A program made the position numbers and the translations under genes. Positions 53,920 through 62,719 of a stretch of DNA of 64,000 nt are shown piece after piece (the first letter of the stretch is position 1; every line of letters starts with the position of its first letter). This stretch comes from Mesorhizobium loti. Lineage in GTDB: Bacteria; Pseudomonadota; Alphaproteobacteria; Rhizobiales; Rhizobiaceae. A model generated the notes under the pieces. That model was not told where the DNA came from. It did no database searches and saw only the letters and a list, made by a program, of their open reading frames with translations. The stretch is from contig NZ_LPWA01000121.1 of the NCBI RefSeq assembly GCF_001510895.1, forward strand, positions 1 through 64,000. The letters run 5' to 3'.

Positions 53920-55404
53920 ATGGACGATGTCGTAATCGGGATCGACGCCTCGACGACGGCCGTGAAGGCAATCGCCTTCACCCGCGACGGCACAGAGCTG
54001 TTCCAGGTACGCGAGACCTACCCGCTGTCCAATCCGGCGCCCGGCCATTTCGAGCAGGATGCCGAGCACTGGTGGACTGCCCTTTTGTCGGCGCTGAAAC
54101 AGGTGGCCGACAGGATCGGTGCGTCGCGCGTGAAGGCGATTTCCATCGCTCATCAGCGCGAGAGCTTCACGCTGATCGACAGCGCCGGCAAGCCGCTCAT
54201 CCCCGCCATATTGTGGCTCGACGAGCGGGCCCGCCGCCAGGTGGCGAGACTTTCAGAAGAACTTGGCCGCGAGGCGATCCGCGACTGGAGCGGCAAGCCG
54301 CCGGACCCGACGCCGGCGCTCTATGCCTTGGCCTGGCTGATGGAGCACAGACCGCAGGCGCTCGCGCAGGCGGCAGCACTGGTCGACGTGCACGCCTTCT
54401 TCGTCCACCGGCTCACCGGGCGGCTCGTCACCAGCACGGCGAGCGCCGATCCGCTCGGCCTGCTCGACATCGCTCACGGCAGTTGGCATCCGCGACTGGT
54501 CGAAGCGGCGGGCCTGCGTGCGGAGCAACTGCCGGAGCTCGCAGCGCCCGGCGCGGTCTGCGGCGAGCTTTCCGAAAGCATCGCGGCGGCGACGGGCCTG
54601 AAGGCCGGCACGCCGGTCGTGGCGGGTGCCGGGGACGGTCAGGCGATGGGCCTCGGAATGGGGGTCTACGGCCCCGGCAAAAGCTATCTGTCGCTGGGCT
54701 CAGGCGTGGTCAGCGGAAACTATTCCGGCACCGTCACAACATCGGATGCATTCCGCACGCTGGTTTCGCCGACCGGCTCCGGCTTCATGCTGGAAACCGT
54801 GCTGCGCTCCGGCATGCAGTTGGTCGACTGGATCGTGCGCACCACCGGCTCGCCTTCGGCCGCCGTGCTGGAAAAGGCGGCGATAACGGTTGCCGCGGGC
54901 AGCGACGGCCTGCTCGTCATGCCCTATTGGGCCGGCGTCATGAGCCCTTACTGGGACGGTGCCGCGCGCGGCGCAATCGTCGGCCTGTCGCTTGATCATG
55001 AGCCAAAACATCTCTTTCGCGCGGTGCTGGAAGGCATTGCATTGGAGCAGGCGATCGCCACCGATGCGATGGAAGAGCAGACCGGCAAAGCCGGCGCGAT
55101 GATCGCGGCAGGCGGCGGCACCAATTCGACGCTTTTGATGCAAATCATGGCGAGCGTGCTCGAGCGGCCGCTCTTCGTCTCGCCAGTCAACGAGGCGGCG
55201 GCACTGGGTGCTGCCATGCTGGCGGCCTCGGCCATCGGCTGGTTCGCTTCGCCGGAGGACGCGGCAAAGGCCATGGCGGCGCAGCCGGCAAGACAGGTCG
55301 ATCCGGTCGAGGCGCTGGTTCCGACCTACCGCGCCCGCAAGGCGATCTACCGCGACCTCTATCACGCGACACGCGACATCCACACGCGGCTGGGCGCGGT
55401 CTGA
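53920..55404 (+). CDS. FGGY-family carbohydrate kinase
   Basis: 494 residues with the two actin-like domains of FGGY kinases: GIDASTTAVKAIAFTRDG at the N-terminus, ISIAHQRESFTLID, the catalytic-Asp region VAGAGDGQAMGLGMG near residue 233, and AGGGTNSTLLMQIMASVL near 397. It looks closest to xylulokinase-like members and phosphorylates a sugar, ketose or polyol, here probably the substrate of the adjacent importer. Start ATG 53920. Expected to act before or with the DRL-like enzyme. Confidence 0.9.
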   Translation: MDDVVIGIDASTTAVKAIAFTRDGTELFQVRETYPLSNPAPGHFEQDAEHWWTALLSALKQVADRIGASRVKAISIAHQRESFTLIDSAGKPLIPAILWLDERARRQVARLSEELGREAIRDWSGKPPDPTPALYALAWLMEHRPQALAQAAALVDVHAFFVHRLTGRLVTSTASADPLGLLDIAHGSWHPRLVEAAGLRAEQLPELAAPGAVCGELSESIAAATGLKAGTPVVAGAGDGQAMGLGMGVYGPGKSYLSLGSGVVSGNYSGTVTTSDAFRTLVSPTGSGFMLETVLRSGMQLVDWIVRTTGSPSAAVLEKAAITVAAGSDGLLVMPYWAGVMSPYWDGAARGAIVGLSLDHEPKHLFRAVLEGIALEQAIATDAMEEQTGKAGAMIAAGGGTNSTLLMQIMASVLERPLFVSPVNEAAALGAAMLAASAIGWFASPEDAAKAMAAQPARQVDPVEALVPTYRARKAIYRDLYHATRDIHTRLGAV

Positions 55405-55479
55405 AATCTGTGTGAACCGACGCATATTGCGCCTCGCCCTGCTGGTGATACGGTTCCGGCACGCGGCGGACGATTGCTC

Positions 55480-56064
55480 ATGACGACAGCCCTTCACCAT
55501 GCGGTCTGGCTTATCGCGCTGGCGGCAATGCCCGCGCCGGGGCTTGCCTACGACAAGCCGGCGTTCGAGCTTGCGCTCGACATCGATCAGGACGGCACGA
55601 TGGACCGCGCCGTGGTGATGCAGAACGATGATGGCCGGGCAGACCTCTACATCTATCTGGCGACCGGCGAAGAAAAGCTCGATCCCTCGCGAAAGCCCGA
55701 CTTCGTTAAAAAGGCGCTGACCGAGGACCGGATCCTCGACCTCGAAAGCAAAGGCGAGGGATCGCTGGCGATCACCTCCTGCTTCGGCTGCGGCGCCAGC
55801 AAATCAACGGAGGACACGCTGATCGTCGTATACCGCAACCGCAGCTTCCTGGTCGGCGGCTACAGCCGCAACTGGGACTGGAACATCCAGAAATCCGACG
55901 GGACCGTCGAGACGACGATTGGCGATTGCGACATCAACTACCTCACCGGCAAGGCTACGGCTTCCCGGGATCTGGACGACGGCAAGCCGGTCAAGGGCAG
56001 ATTCAAGCCGGTGCCGCTCAACGATTGGTCCTACGAGAAGCGCCCCAGAATCTGCAGCTTCTGA
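55480..56064 (+). CDS. Secreted protein of unknown function
   Basis: 194 residues from ATG 55480. A signal peptide ends near APGLAYDKP. The mature part opens with LALDIDQDGTMDRAVV, an FG-GAP/EF-hand-like DxDxDG calcium-loop pattern, and has a Cys pair in TSCFGCGAS plus another Cys pair near the end. I do not recognise the family as a whole. It may sit at the cell surface, and the neighbouring operon gives no clear clue to its job. Confidence 0.72.
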   Translation: MTTALHHAVWLIALAAMPAPGLAYDKPAFELALDIDQDGTMDRAVVMQNDDGRADLYIYLATGEEKLDPSRKPDFVKKALTEDRILDLESKGEGSLAITSCFGCGASKSTEDTLIVVYRNRSFLVGGYSRNWDWNIQKSDGTVETTIGDCDINYLTGKATASRDLDDGKPVKGRFKPVPLNDWSYEKRPRICSF

Positions 56065-56075
56065 TCCGGTGGATT

Positions 56076-57038
56076 TCAGCGGCCAAGCAACCCCTTGGCC
56101 GCATCCTCGTCGGTGATCAGCACCGAGACTTTCGTGTTGGCGAGCGCGGCGCGCATGACGGCGATCTTCTCCTGCCCGCCCGAAACCAGGATGGTGGTCG
56201 GGATATCGGAAAGATCCTGCAGCGGATAGGCGCAAACGCGGCGGTTGACCTCGTGGTCGACCGTGCGGCCCTCGGCATCGATGAAATGGCAGAGGATGTC
56301 GCCGACTGCGCCGGCAGCCTGCAATTCCTCCAGCTCGCTCGGCTTGATGAAGCCGTAGTTGGCGATCGGGCTGTCGCTGGAGAAGGAGCCGACGCTGAGC
56401 ACGGCGATGTTGGCGCGCCGCGCCCGGAAGACGACATCCTGGACGCTGCGCTGGCTCATGAAGGCATCGCGCTGCTCGGGCCTGTCGGCATAGACCGGCA
56501 CCGGCAAAAGATAGCACTCGGCGCCGATCTTTTCAGCGAACTCCCAGGCGCTCTCGGTCGGGTTGAGCGGCTGCGCGTGGGTAAGGCCGCCAAGCATCGA
56601 GACCACGGTGGTCCTGGCGATCGGCCGTCTGGGCAATTCGTTGATGGCGAATTTCAGCGTTCGGCCCCAGCCGAGCGCAATGACGTCGCCGGGATTGACG
56701 TTGTCGGCGAGATAGGCGGCGGCGGCGTGGCCGATCAGCAGCGGCGTGTTGCTGCGGTCGGCGGCCGACGGCACAACGACGGCCTGGCTGAGGCCGAAAC
56801 GCTGCTTCAGGCTTTCCTCCAATTGCACGCATTCGACGACGCTGTCGCGGATGCGGAACTGGACAACGCCCTCCTCGCGCGCGGCCGACAGGATGCGATG
56901 CACCTTGATGCGGCCGATGCCGAGGATTTCCGAGATCCGCTCCTGCGTCAGGCCTTCGACATAATAGTGCCACGCCGCGCGGGCCTTGAGCTCGGCATCC
57001 GGGAAGCGCGAAGCTTTCTCGTTCTCGATCACCGCCAT
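56076..57038 (-). CDS. SorC-family sugar-binding transcriptional regulator
   Basis: 320 residues from ATG 57038, with GGAGG seven bases upstream. An N-terminal HTH (LTQERISEILGIGRIKVHRI) precedes a SorC/DeoR-type effector domain (GDVIALGWGRTLKFAI). SorC-type regulators (for example EryD in the Brucella erythritol locus) respond to a phosphorylated sugar or polyol. It is divergent from the Rbs-type importer and probably controls importer, kinase and dehydrogenases. Confidence 0.92.
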   Translation of the reverse strand: MAVIENEKASRFPDAELKARAAWHYYVEGLTQERISEILGIGRIKVHRILSAAREEGVVQFRIRDSVVECVQLEESLKQRFGLSQAVVVPSAADRSNTPLLIGHAAAAYLADNVNPGDVIALGWGRTLKFAINELPRRPIARTTVVSMLGGLTHAQPLNPTESAWEFAEKIGAECYLLPVPVYADRPEQRDAFMSQRSVQDVVFRARRANIAVLSVGSFSSDSPIANYGFIKPSELEELQAAGAVGDILCHFIDAEGRTVDHEVNRRVCAYPLQDLSDIPTTILVSGGQEKIAVMRAALANTKVSVLITDEDAAKGLLGR

Positions 57039-57121
57039 CCTTATGCCTCCCGCATGCGCTGAACTTTCCCTATGGCAAACCGTCGGTTCGCGCAAACCGC
57101 CGCCGAATGTGTCCGCGGCAC

Positions 57122-57183
57122 TTGACAATTTTCTGATGAACGTTTTAGCTGAACAAAATTGCATATCAAAGATAAATTGTTCA
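57122..57183 (+). promoter_or_regulatory. Promoter and SorC operator before the Rbs-type permease
   Basis: TTGACA (57122-57127) is followed after 17 bases by TTAGCT (57145-57150). Just downstream, TGAACAA (57150-57156) and TTGTTCA (57177-57183) form an inverted repeat about 20 bases apart, ideally placed for repression. The divergent SorC start is 84 bases away. Confidence 0.6.
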
Positions 57184-57251
57184 CGAGGGAGGCGCCTGGT
57201 GAACAAGAGCAGCCGGCGGGCCATCGCCGGTTCGCTGACGGAGGAGACGAC

Positions 57252-58264
57252 GTGGCCGTGAGCAACGAGACGAGCGAGTTGAAGGCTGGCACCGGCGCCG
57301 CGCAGGCCGCTTCCGGCGCGAAGCTTTCGGCACTGTTTGCCGGAACGATGGGACCGCTGATCGGGCTGGTGCTTCTGTGCCTGGCGCTGGCGCTGACCAC
57401 TGACACCTTCCTGACCTTTCGCAACATCCTCAACGTGCTCGACCAGGTGACGGTGCTCGGCATCATGGCGATCGGCATGACGCTGGTCATCCTGATCGGC
57501 GGCATCGATCTTTCGGTCGGCTCGGTGCTGGCGCTGGCCTCGATGGTGATGGGCTATGTCGCTTACCCCGACTACCTCAATCTCGGCGTCCCGGCAGGCA
57601 TCGCCGCGGCGCTCGTCGTCGCCGCCCTTTGTGGCCTGGTCTCGGGCCTGCTGGTGACGGTGACGAAACTGCCGCCCTTCATCGCGACGCTCGCCATGAT
57701 GTCGGTGGCGCGCGGCCTCGCCAACATGATCACCGACGGCTCGCAGATCGTCGGCTTTCCCGACTGGTTCACTAACCTGTCGATCGTGCGCCACTTCGGC
57801 TTCCTGTCGGTCACAGTCGGCTGATGATCGTGCTGGCTATCGTCTTCGCCATCTTCCTCAACTATCGCGCCACCGGCCGCAGCCTCTATGCGATCGGCGG
57901 CAGCGCCGAGGTCGCCCGGCTCTCCGGCATCCCGGTGAAGTCGCTGACCAACTGGGTCTATGCGATCTGCGGCCTGCTGGCGGGGCTCGCCGGCATCGTG
58001 CTCGCCGCCCGGCTCGATTCCGTGCAGCCGAGCTCGGGCGTCGGCTACGAGCTCGACACGATCGCCGCGGTGGTGATCGGCGGCGCCAGCCTTTCGGGCG
58101 GTATCGGCTCGATCGGCGGCACGGCGATCGGCGTGCTCATCATCGGCGTGCTGCGCAACGGGCTCAACCTGCTCGGCGTCTCGCCCTTCATCCAGCAGGT
58201 GGTAATCGGCGTGGTGATCGCGCTGGCGGTCGCCACCGACACCTGGCGGCGGCGCAGGCAATAG
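57252..58264 (+). pseudogene. Rbs-type ABC permease, single-base frameshift
   Basis: RbsC-family permease broken into two frames. The first part (from GTG 57252, GGAGGAG upstream) has IGGIDLSVGSVLALASMVM and ends HFGFLSVTVG at a TGA near 57822. The second part (from about 57824) continues MIVLAIVFAIFLNYRATGRS and VAYELDTIAAVVIGG-type blocks (GYELDTIAAVVIGGASLSGG). The total is 1013 bases, one short of a multiple of three. One missing base near 57820 (gtcggctgatg for a gtcgNgctgatg) would join them. Without the join no full permease is made. Confidence 0.85.
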
Positions 58265-58269
58265 GAATT

Positions 58270-58306
58270 CGCCCGGATGTCCGGGCGGAACGGATCGGTC
58301 GATCCG
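58270..58306 (+). terminator. Two small hairpins between permease and binding-protein genes
   Basis: cgcccgg-atgt-ccgggcg (58270-58287) and cggatcg-gt-cgatccg (58291-58306) lie in tandem in the 113-base gap. No T-tract follows, so they are more likely to stabilise or pause the transcript than to end it. Confidence 0.45.
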
Positions 58307-58377
58307 AGACTGGACTGTCCGGCCGGGGGCGCCGCGATGCGCAGGCGGGACAGATTGAACACCAACGGAGGAAAAAC

Positions 58378-59316
58378 ATGCTGACCAAACGTTCACTGCT
58401 GCTTGCGGCCGCGGCCATCGCCCCGCTGCTCGGCCTGTCCGACGCCGCTTCGGCCAAGGACGCCAAGAAGCTCGGGCTCGCCGTCGCCAACCTGCAGGCG
58501 GACTTCTTCAACCAGATCAAGCAGTCGGTCGAAGCCTATGCCAAGGAGAAGGGCATCGAGATCATCACCGTCGACGCCAAGGGCGACTCGGCAACGCAGG
58601 TCAGCCAGGTGCAGGACCTCGTCACGCAGAACATCGACGCGCTGATCTACATCCCGGCCGGCGCCACCGCCGCGACCGTTCCGACCAAGACCGCGAAGGC
58701 CGCGGGCATCCCGGTGGTCAATGTCGACCGCAACGCCGACGGCGCGCCCGGCGACACCTTCATCGCCACCGACAGCGTCAACTCCGCCAAGGGCGTGTGC
58801 GACTACATCGCCAAGCAGGCCGGCGGCAAGGGCGAGATGGTCATCATCCATGGCCAGAAGGGCACGACGCCGGAAGTCGACCGCTCCAAGGGCTGCGGCG
58901 AGGCGCTGAAGGCTTATCCGGACATCAAGGTGGTCGGCGAGCTCTGGAGCGACCAATGGCACCAGGACGAAGGCTTCAAGCTGGCGCAGGACCTGCTGCA
59001 GGCCCATCCCAATGTCTCGATCATCTTCGGCCAGGCCGACGCGCTGGCGCTGGGCGCCGCGCAGGCGGTCAAGGTCGCCAATCCCGATCACAAGATCTGG
59101 ATCGCCGGCTTCGACGGCGACGTGGCGGCGCTGAAGGCGCTGAAGGACGGCGTCTTCGACGTGACCGCCACGCAGCAAACGCAAGGCATGGGCCGGCTCG
59201 CCGTCGATTCGGCGGTCAAGCTGGTGGCCGGCGACAAGCTGCCCGCCGACCAGTTGCAGGACGCGGCGCTGACCACCAAGGACAATGTCGCGCAGTTCAT
59301 CGAGAAGCACCCGTAA
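58378..59316 (+). CDS. Sugar ABC substrate-binding protein (RbsB-like)
   Basis: 312 residues with a signal peptide ending near LSDAASAK. The mature part shows LGLAVANLQADFFNQIKQSV and IDALIYIPAGA, typical of the ribose/polyol-binding type-1 fold. It lies between the permease and the two-domain ATPase. Ligand unknown; in this locus a sugar, polyol or branched sugar derivative would fit. Confidence 0.92.
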   Translation: MLTKRSLLLAAAAIAPLLGLSDAASAKDAKKLGLAVANLQADFFNQIKQSVEAYAKEKGIEIITVDAKGDSATQVSQVQDLVTQNIDALIYIPAGATAATVPTKTAKAAGIPVVNVDRNADGAPGDTFIATDSVNSAKGVCDYIAKQAGGKGEMVIIHGQKGTTPEVDRSKGCGEALKAYPDIKVVGELWSDQWHQDEGFKLAQDLLQAHPNVSIIFGQADALALGAAQAVKVANPDHKIWIAGFDGDVAALKALKDGVFDVTATQQTQGMGRLAVDSAVKLVAGDKLPADQLQDAALTTKDNVAQFIEKHP

Positions 59317-59345
59317 GGGCCAGCCGAGACCTGAAGAGCGCCACG

Positions 59346-60854
59346 ATGTCCCTTGATCCTCACACTGGCGAGAGCCCGCATAACGGTCTCTTCGTCAACG
59401 GACTCTGCAAGAGCTACGGACCGGTCCAGGTCCTGGCCGATGCGAGCTTCGAGGTGCGGCCGGGCGAAGTCGTGGCGCTGCTCGGCGAGAACGGCGCCGG
59501 CAAGTCGACGGTGTCCAACATCATCGCCGGCTCGACCAAGCCCGATGCCGGCACCATAATCTGGCGGGGGAAACCCTATTCCCCCGCCAATCCCGCGGCG
59601 GCCATCGAGGCCGGCGTCGGCATGATCCATCAGGAATTGAAGCTGCTGCCGGACCTCTCGGTGGCGGAGAACGTCTATGTCGGACGCCTGCCGATGCGCG
59701 GCGGCCGCATCGACCGGGCAACCATGAACGCTAAGGCCTCGGCACAGCTGAAGCGCCTCGGTCTCGACGTTTCGCCCGAGCGCAAGGTACGCACGCTGCG
59801 CGTCGCGGCCCAGCAGCAGGTCGAGATCGCCAAGGCGCTGACGCTGAATGCCGAGCTTTTGATCCTCGACGAGCCGACCGCAGCACTCGGCGGCGAGGAG
59901 ACGGAACTGCTCTTCAAGCAGATCCGCAAGCTCAAGGCCGAAGGCATGTCCTTCATCTATATCAGCCACCGCCTCGACGAGATCGCGCAGATCGCCGACC
60001 GCGTGGTGGTGATGCGCGACGGCCGCATCGTCGCCCGGCACGAGCGCGCCGACATCCCGGTGCGCACCGTGGTCGAGCAGATGGTCGGCCGCAGCGTCGA
60101 GCGCATGTTCCCGAAACTGTCGCCGCCCGGCGACAAGACCGTGCTCGAGGTCGAGGGCCTGTCGTCGCCCGAGCGCAGCTTCAACGACGTTTCCTTCGCG
60201 GTGAAAGCAGGCGAAATCTTCGGCATCGCCGGGCTGATCGGCGCCGGCCGCACCGAACTGGTGCGGGCGATCGCCGGCGCCGATCCGATCTCTTCCGGTG
60301 CGGTGCGCGTCGCAGGCCAGCCGGTGCATCTCAGCGGACCGGCGGCGGCGATCAAGGCCGGCGTCGTGCTGGTGCCGGAAGACCGCAAGGAACAAGGCGT
60401 GGTGCTCGAACAGACGATCGGCGAGAACCTCGCCATCGGCAATTTCGACCATGTCGCGCCGAAAGGCTGGGTATTTCCCAAGGCCGTGCAGAGATTCGCC
60501 GAGGCCGGCATTTCGAGGCTTGGCGTCAAGGGCAAGCCGAACCAAGCCGTCTCAAAGCTTTCCGGTGGCAACCAGCAGAAGGTGATCATCGCCAAATGGG
60601 TGTCGCGACCGCCCAAGGTGTTCATCCTCGACGAGCCGACGCGCGGCATCGATGTCGGCGCCCGCGCCGCGATCTACGACGTCATCGCCGACCTCGCCCG
60701 CTCAGGCATGGCTGTGGTGGTGGTGAGCTCGGATCTCGAGGAAGTGCTGGGGCTTTCGCACCGCGTGCTGGTGCTGAGCCGCGGCCGTCAGCGTGGCATC
60801 CTCGATCGCGACGAGGCAAGCAATATCGCCGTGATGGAGCTCGCCACGAGCTGA
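59346..60854 (+). CDS. Two-domain sugar ABC ATPase (RbsA-like)
   Basis: 502 residues. The first domain has Walker A GENGAGKST and Walker B LLILDEPTAALGG, but its signature reads RVAAQQQVEIAKA instead of LSGGQQQ; alternatives of this kind occur in RbsA domain one. The second domain has LSGGNQQKVIIAKW and FILDEPTRGIDVG but, as in the family, no canonical P-loop. ATG 59346. It energises the Rbs-type importer of this locus. Confidence 0.92.
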   Translation: MSLDPHTGESPHNGLFVNGLCKSYGPVQVLADASFEVRPGEVVALLGENGAGKSTVSNIIAGSTKPDAGTIIWRGKPYSPANPAAAIEAGVGMIHQELKLLPDLSVAENVYVGRLPMRGGRIDRATMNAKASAQLKRLGLDVSPERKVRTLRVAAQQQVEIAKALTLNAELLILDEPTAALGGEETELLFKQIRKLKAEGMSFIYISHRLDEIAQIADRVVVMRDGRIVARHERADIPVRTVVEQMVGRSVERMFPKLSPPGDKTVLEVEGLSSPERSFNDVSFAVKAGEIFGIAGLIGAGRTELVRAIAGADPISSGAVRVAGQPVHLSGPAAAIKAGVVLVPEDRKEQGVVLEQTIGENLAIGNFDHVAPKGWVFPKAVQRFAEAGISRLGVKGKPNQAVSKLSGGNQQKVIIAKWVSRPPKVFILDEPTRGIDVGARAAIYDVIADLARSGMAVVVVSSDLEEVLGLSHRVLVLSRGRQRGILDRDEASNIAVMELATS

Positions 60855-60914
60855 GGCACGGCGGAATGGGAACAAAGCGCAGCAGGTGATACCCTCCCAG
60901 GCACCGGACCGCGC

Positions 60915-60945
60915 GGGGCGCCAGCAGGACTGGCGCCCCTTCTTT
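60915..60945 (+). terminator. Rho-independent terminator after the ATPase gene
   Basis: A perfect 10-bp stem (ggggcgccag / ctggcgcccc) with a 5-base loop, followed by ttcttt. It separates the importer genes from the two dehydrogenases, so those may have some read-through or their own promoter. Confidence 0.8.
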
Positions 60946-60962
60946 CAGGGAGAGGGAGAGAG

Positions 60963-61727
60963 ATGAAACTGTTCGATCTTCATGGCGACGTGGCATTGGT
61001 GACGGGCGCCGGCAGCGGCATCGGCCAGGCGATCGCCATCGGGCTGGCGGAGGCCGGCGCCGACGTCGCCTGCTTCGGCCACAGCTCGAAGGGCGGGCTG
61101 GACGAGACGGCCGACAAGATCAAGGCGCTCGGCCGCGAGGCGCTGGTGCTGACCGGCACGGTAACGTCCGAAGCCGATCTCGCGGCGGCGATCGAACATA
61201 TCGAAAGGAAACTCGGGGCGCTGACGATTGCCGTCAACAATGCCGGCGTTGCCGGGGCCGAGCCCGCCGAAACGCTGCCGATGGAGAAGTGGCAGAAGAT
61301 CTACGACGTCAATGTCAGCGGCGTGTTCCTCTCTTGCCAGGCCGAGGCGCGGGTCATGCTGCCTCGCCGCAAGGGCTCGATCGTCAACATCGCCTCGATG
61401 TCAGGCTCGATCGTCAATCGCGGCCTGACGCAAGCGCACTACAATTCGTCCAAGGCGGCGGTGATCCACATGTCGAAGAGCCTCGCGATGGAATGGGCCG
61501 ATCGCGGCCTGCGCGTCAATGTCGTTAGCCCCGGCTACACGCTGACGCCGATGAACAAGCGGCCGGAAGTCGCCGAGCAGATAAAAATCTTCGAGCGCGA
61601 CACGCCGATGGGCCGCATGGCGACGCCGGAGGAGATGGTCGGGCCGACCGTGTTCCTGGCAAGCCGGGCAGCAAGTTTCGTAACCGGCATCGACCTCATC
61701 GTCGATGGCGGCTTCGTCTGTTGGTAG
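60963..61727 (+). CDS. Short-chain dehydrogenase/reductase 1
   Basis: 254 residues, classical SDR. The cofactor motif TGAGSGIGQA lies near residue 13, NNAGVAG near 89, the catalytic Ser in MSGSIVNRG and YNSSK for Tyr-Lys near 160. Start ATG 60963 with GGGAGAGAG upstream. Closest in look to 2-deoxy-gluconate/gluconate 5-dehydrogenase and polyol dehydrogenases. It probably oxidises or reduces a sugar alcohol taken up by the adjacent importer. Confidence 0.92.
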   Translation: MKLFDLHGDVALVTGAGSGIGQAIAIGLAEAGADVACFGHSSKGGLDETADKIKALGREALVLTGTVTSEADLAAAIEHIERKLGALTIAVNNAGVAGAEPAETLPMEKWQKIYDVNVSGVFLSCQAEARVMLPRRKGSIVNIASMSGSIVNRGLTQAHYNSSKAAVIHMSKSLAMEWADRGLRVNVVSPGYTLTPMNKRPEVAEQIKIFERDTPMGRMATPEEMVGPTVFLASRAASFVTGIDLIVDGGFVCW

Positions 61728-61735
61728 GGAGAGAA

Positions 61736-62521
61736 ATGCAAAAGCGTTTTGAAGGAAAGACGGCGGTCGTCACGGGCGCCAGCGGCGGCATCGGTGCCGC
61801 CATGGCGAAGCGCTTCGCGGCGGAAGGTGCTGCGGTCGTCGTCAGCGCCATCGATCCGCGCGTCGACGAGGTCGCCGCCGGGCTGAAGGCTGCGGGCGCG
61901 AAGGTCGCCTCGATGCGCATGGACGTGACCAAGAAGGACGAGGTCGCAGCACTCTACGATCTCGCCGAGAAGGAATTCGGCCGCGTCGACATTTCCGTGC
62001 AGAACGCCGGCGTCATCACCATCGCCAGGATCGAGGCGATGACGGAGGCCGAATGGGACAAGGTCATGGCGGTGAACACCAAGGGCGTGTTCCTCTGCTG
62101 CCAGGAAGCCATCCTGCGCATGCGCAAGCATGGTCAAGGCGGCCGGCTGATCAACACCGCCTCCGGCCAGGCGCGGCAGGGCTTCATCTACACGCCGCAC
62201 TATGCCGCCTCGAAGTTCGGCGTCGTCGGCATCACCCAAAGCCTCGCCAAGGAAGTGGCCAAGGAAAAGATTACCGTCAACGCCATCTGCCCCGGCATCA
62301 TCGACACCGACATGTGGGCCTATAACGACACCGCCTGGGGTAAGCTGCTCGGCGACTACAAACCGGGCGAGCTGATGGCGGAATGGGTAAAGAACATCCC
62401 CATGGGCCGCGCCGGCAGCGGCGAGGATGTCTCAGGCTTGGTCAGCTTCCTCGCCAGCGAAGACGCGGCTTACATCACCGGACAGACGATCAATGTCGAT
62501 GGCGGCCTGATCATGTCGTGA
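61736..62521 (+). CDS. Short-chain dehydrogenase/reductase 2
   Basis: 261 residues, classical SDR with TGASGGIGAAMA near residue 13, NAGVITIARIE, and the catalytic Tyr-Lys in YAASK. ATG 61736 has GGGAGAGAA directly upstream, 8 bases after the previous stop, so the two SDRs are co-transcribed. C-terminus INVDGGLIMS is typical. A paired polyol dehydrogenase, exact substrate unknown. Confidence 0.92.
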   Translation: MQKRFEGKTAVVTGASGGIGAAMAKRFAAEGAAVVVSAIDPRVDEVAAGLKAAGAKVASMRMDVTKKDEVAALYDLAEKEFGRVDISVQNAGVITIARIEAMTEAEWDKVMAVNTKGVFLCCQEAILRMRKHGQGGRLINTASGQARQGFIYTPHYAASKFGVVGITQSLAKEVAKEKITVNAICPGIIDTDMWAYNDTAWGKLLGDYKPGELMAEWVKNIPMGRAGSGEDVSGLVSFLASEDAAYITGQTINVDGGLIMS

Positions 62522-62676
62522 GAGCGCCGCCGACGATGCCTTAAGACGTAGGCTGGGCCGCTCCGGCCGCCGCCCAGCGCCGTTGATTGCGTCGGCGGCG
62601 ACCGAATTCGTCGTAGGTCCTGCGACATAAGATGACTTGCCGCCATCGTTGCGCTCCTGTATCGCCACCGAATATG

Positions 62677-62691
62677 TTCACCGTGAGTGAA
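62677..62691. promoter_or_regulatory. Candidate operator TTCAC-N5-GTGAA
   Basis: A short inverted repeat lies 29 bases upstream of the XRE-cupin start, a typical autoregulatory position. The rest of 62522-62719 holds nothing I can support. Confidence 0.4.
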
Positions 62692-62719
62692 ATAAATCGG
62701 CGGAAAGTTCGGAGGCGAC

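Noticed and set aside
56076..57794. An extended 572-residue form of the SorC regulator
   Set aside because: The extra N-terminal part lies opposite the permease gene and has no domain; ATG 57038 has a perfect GGAGG and gives a normal SorC length.
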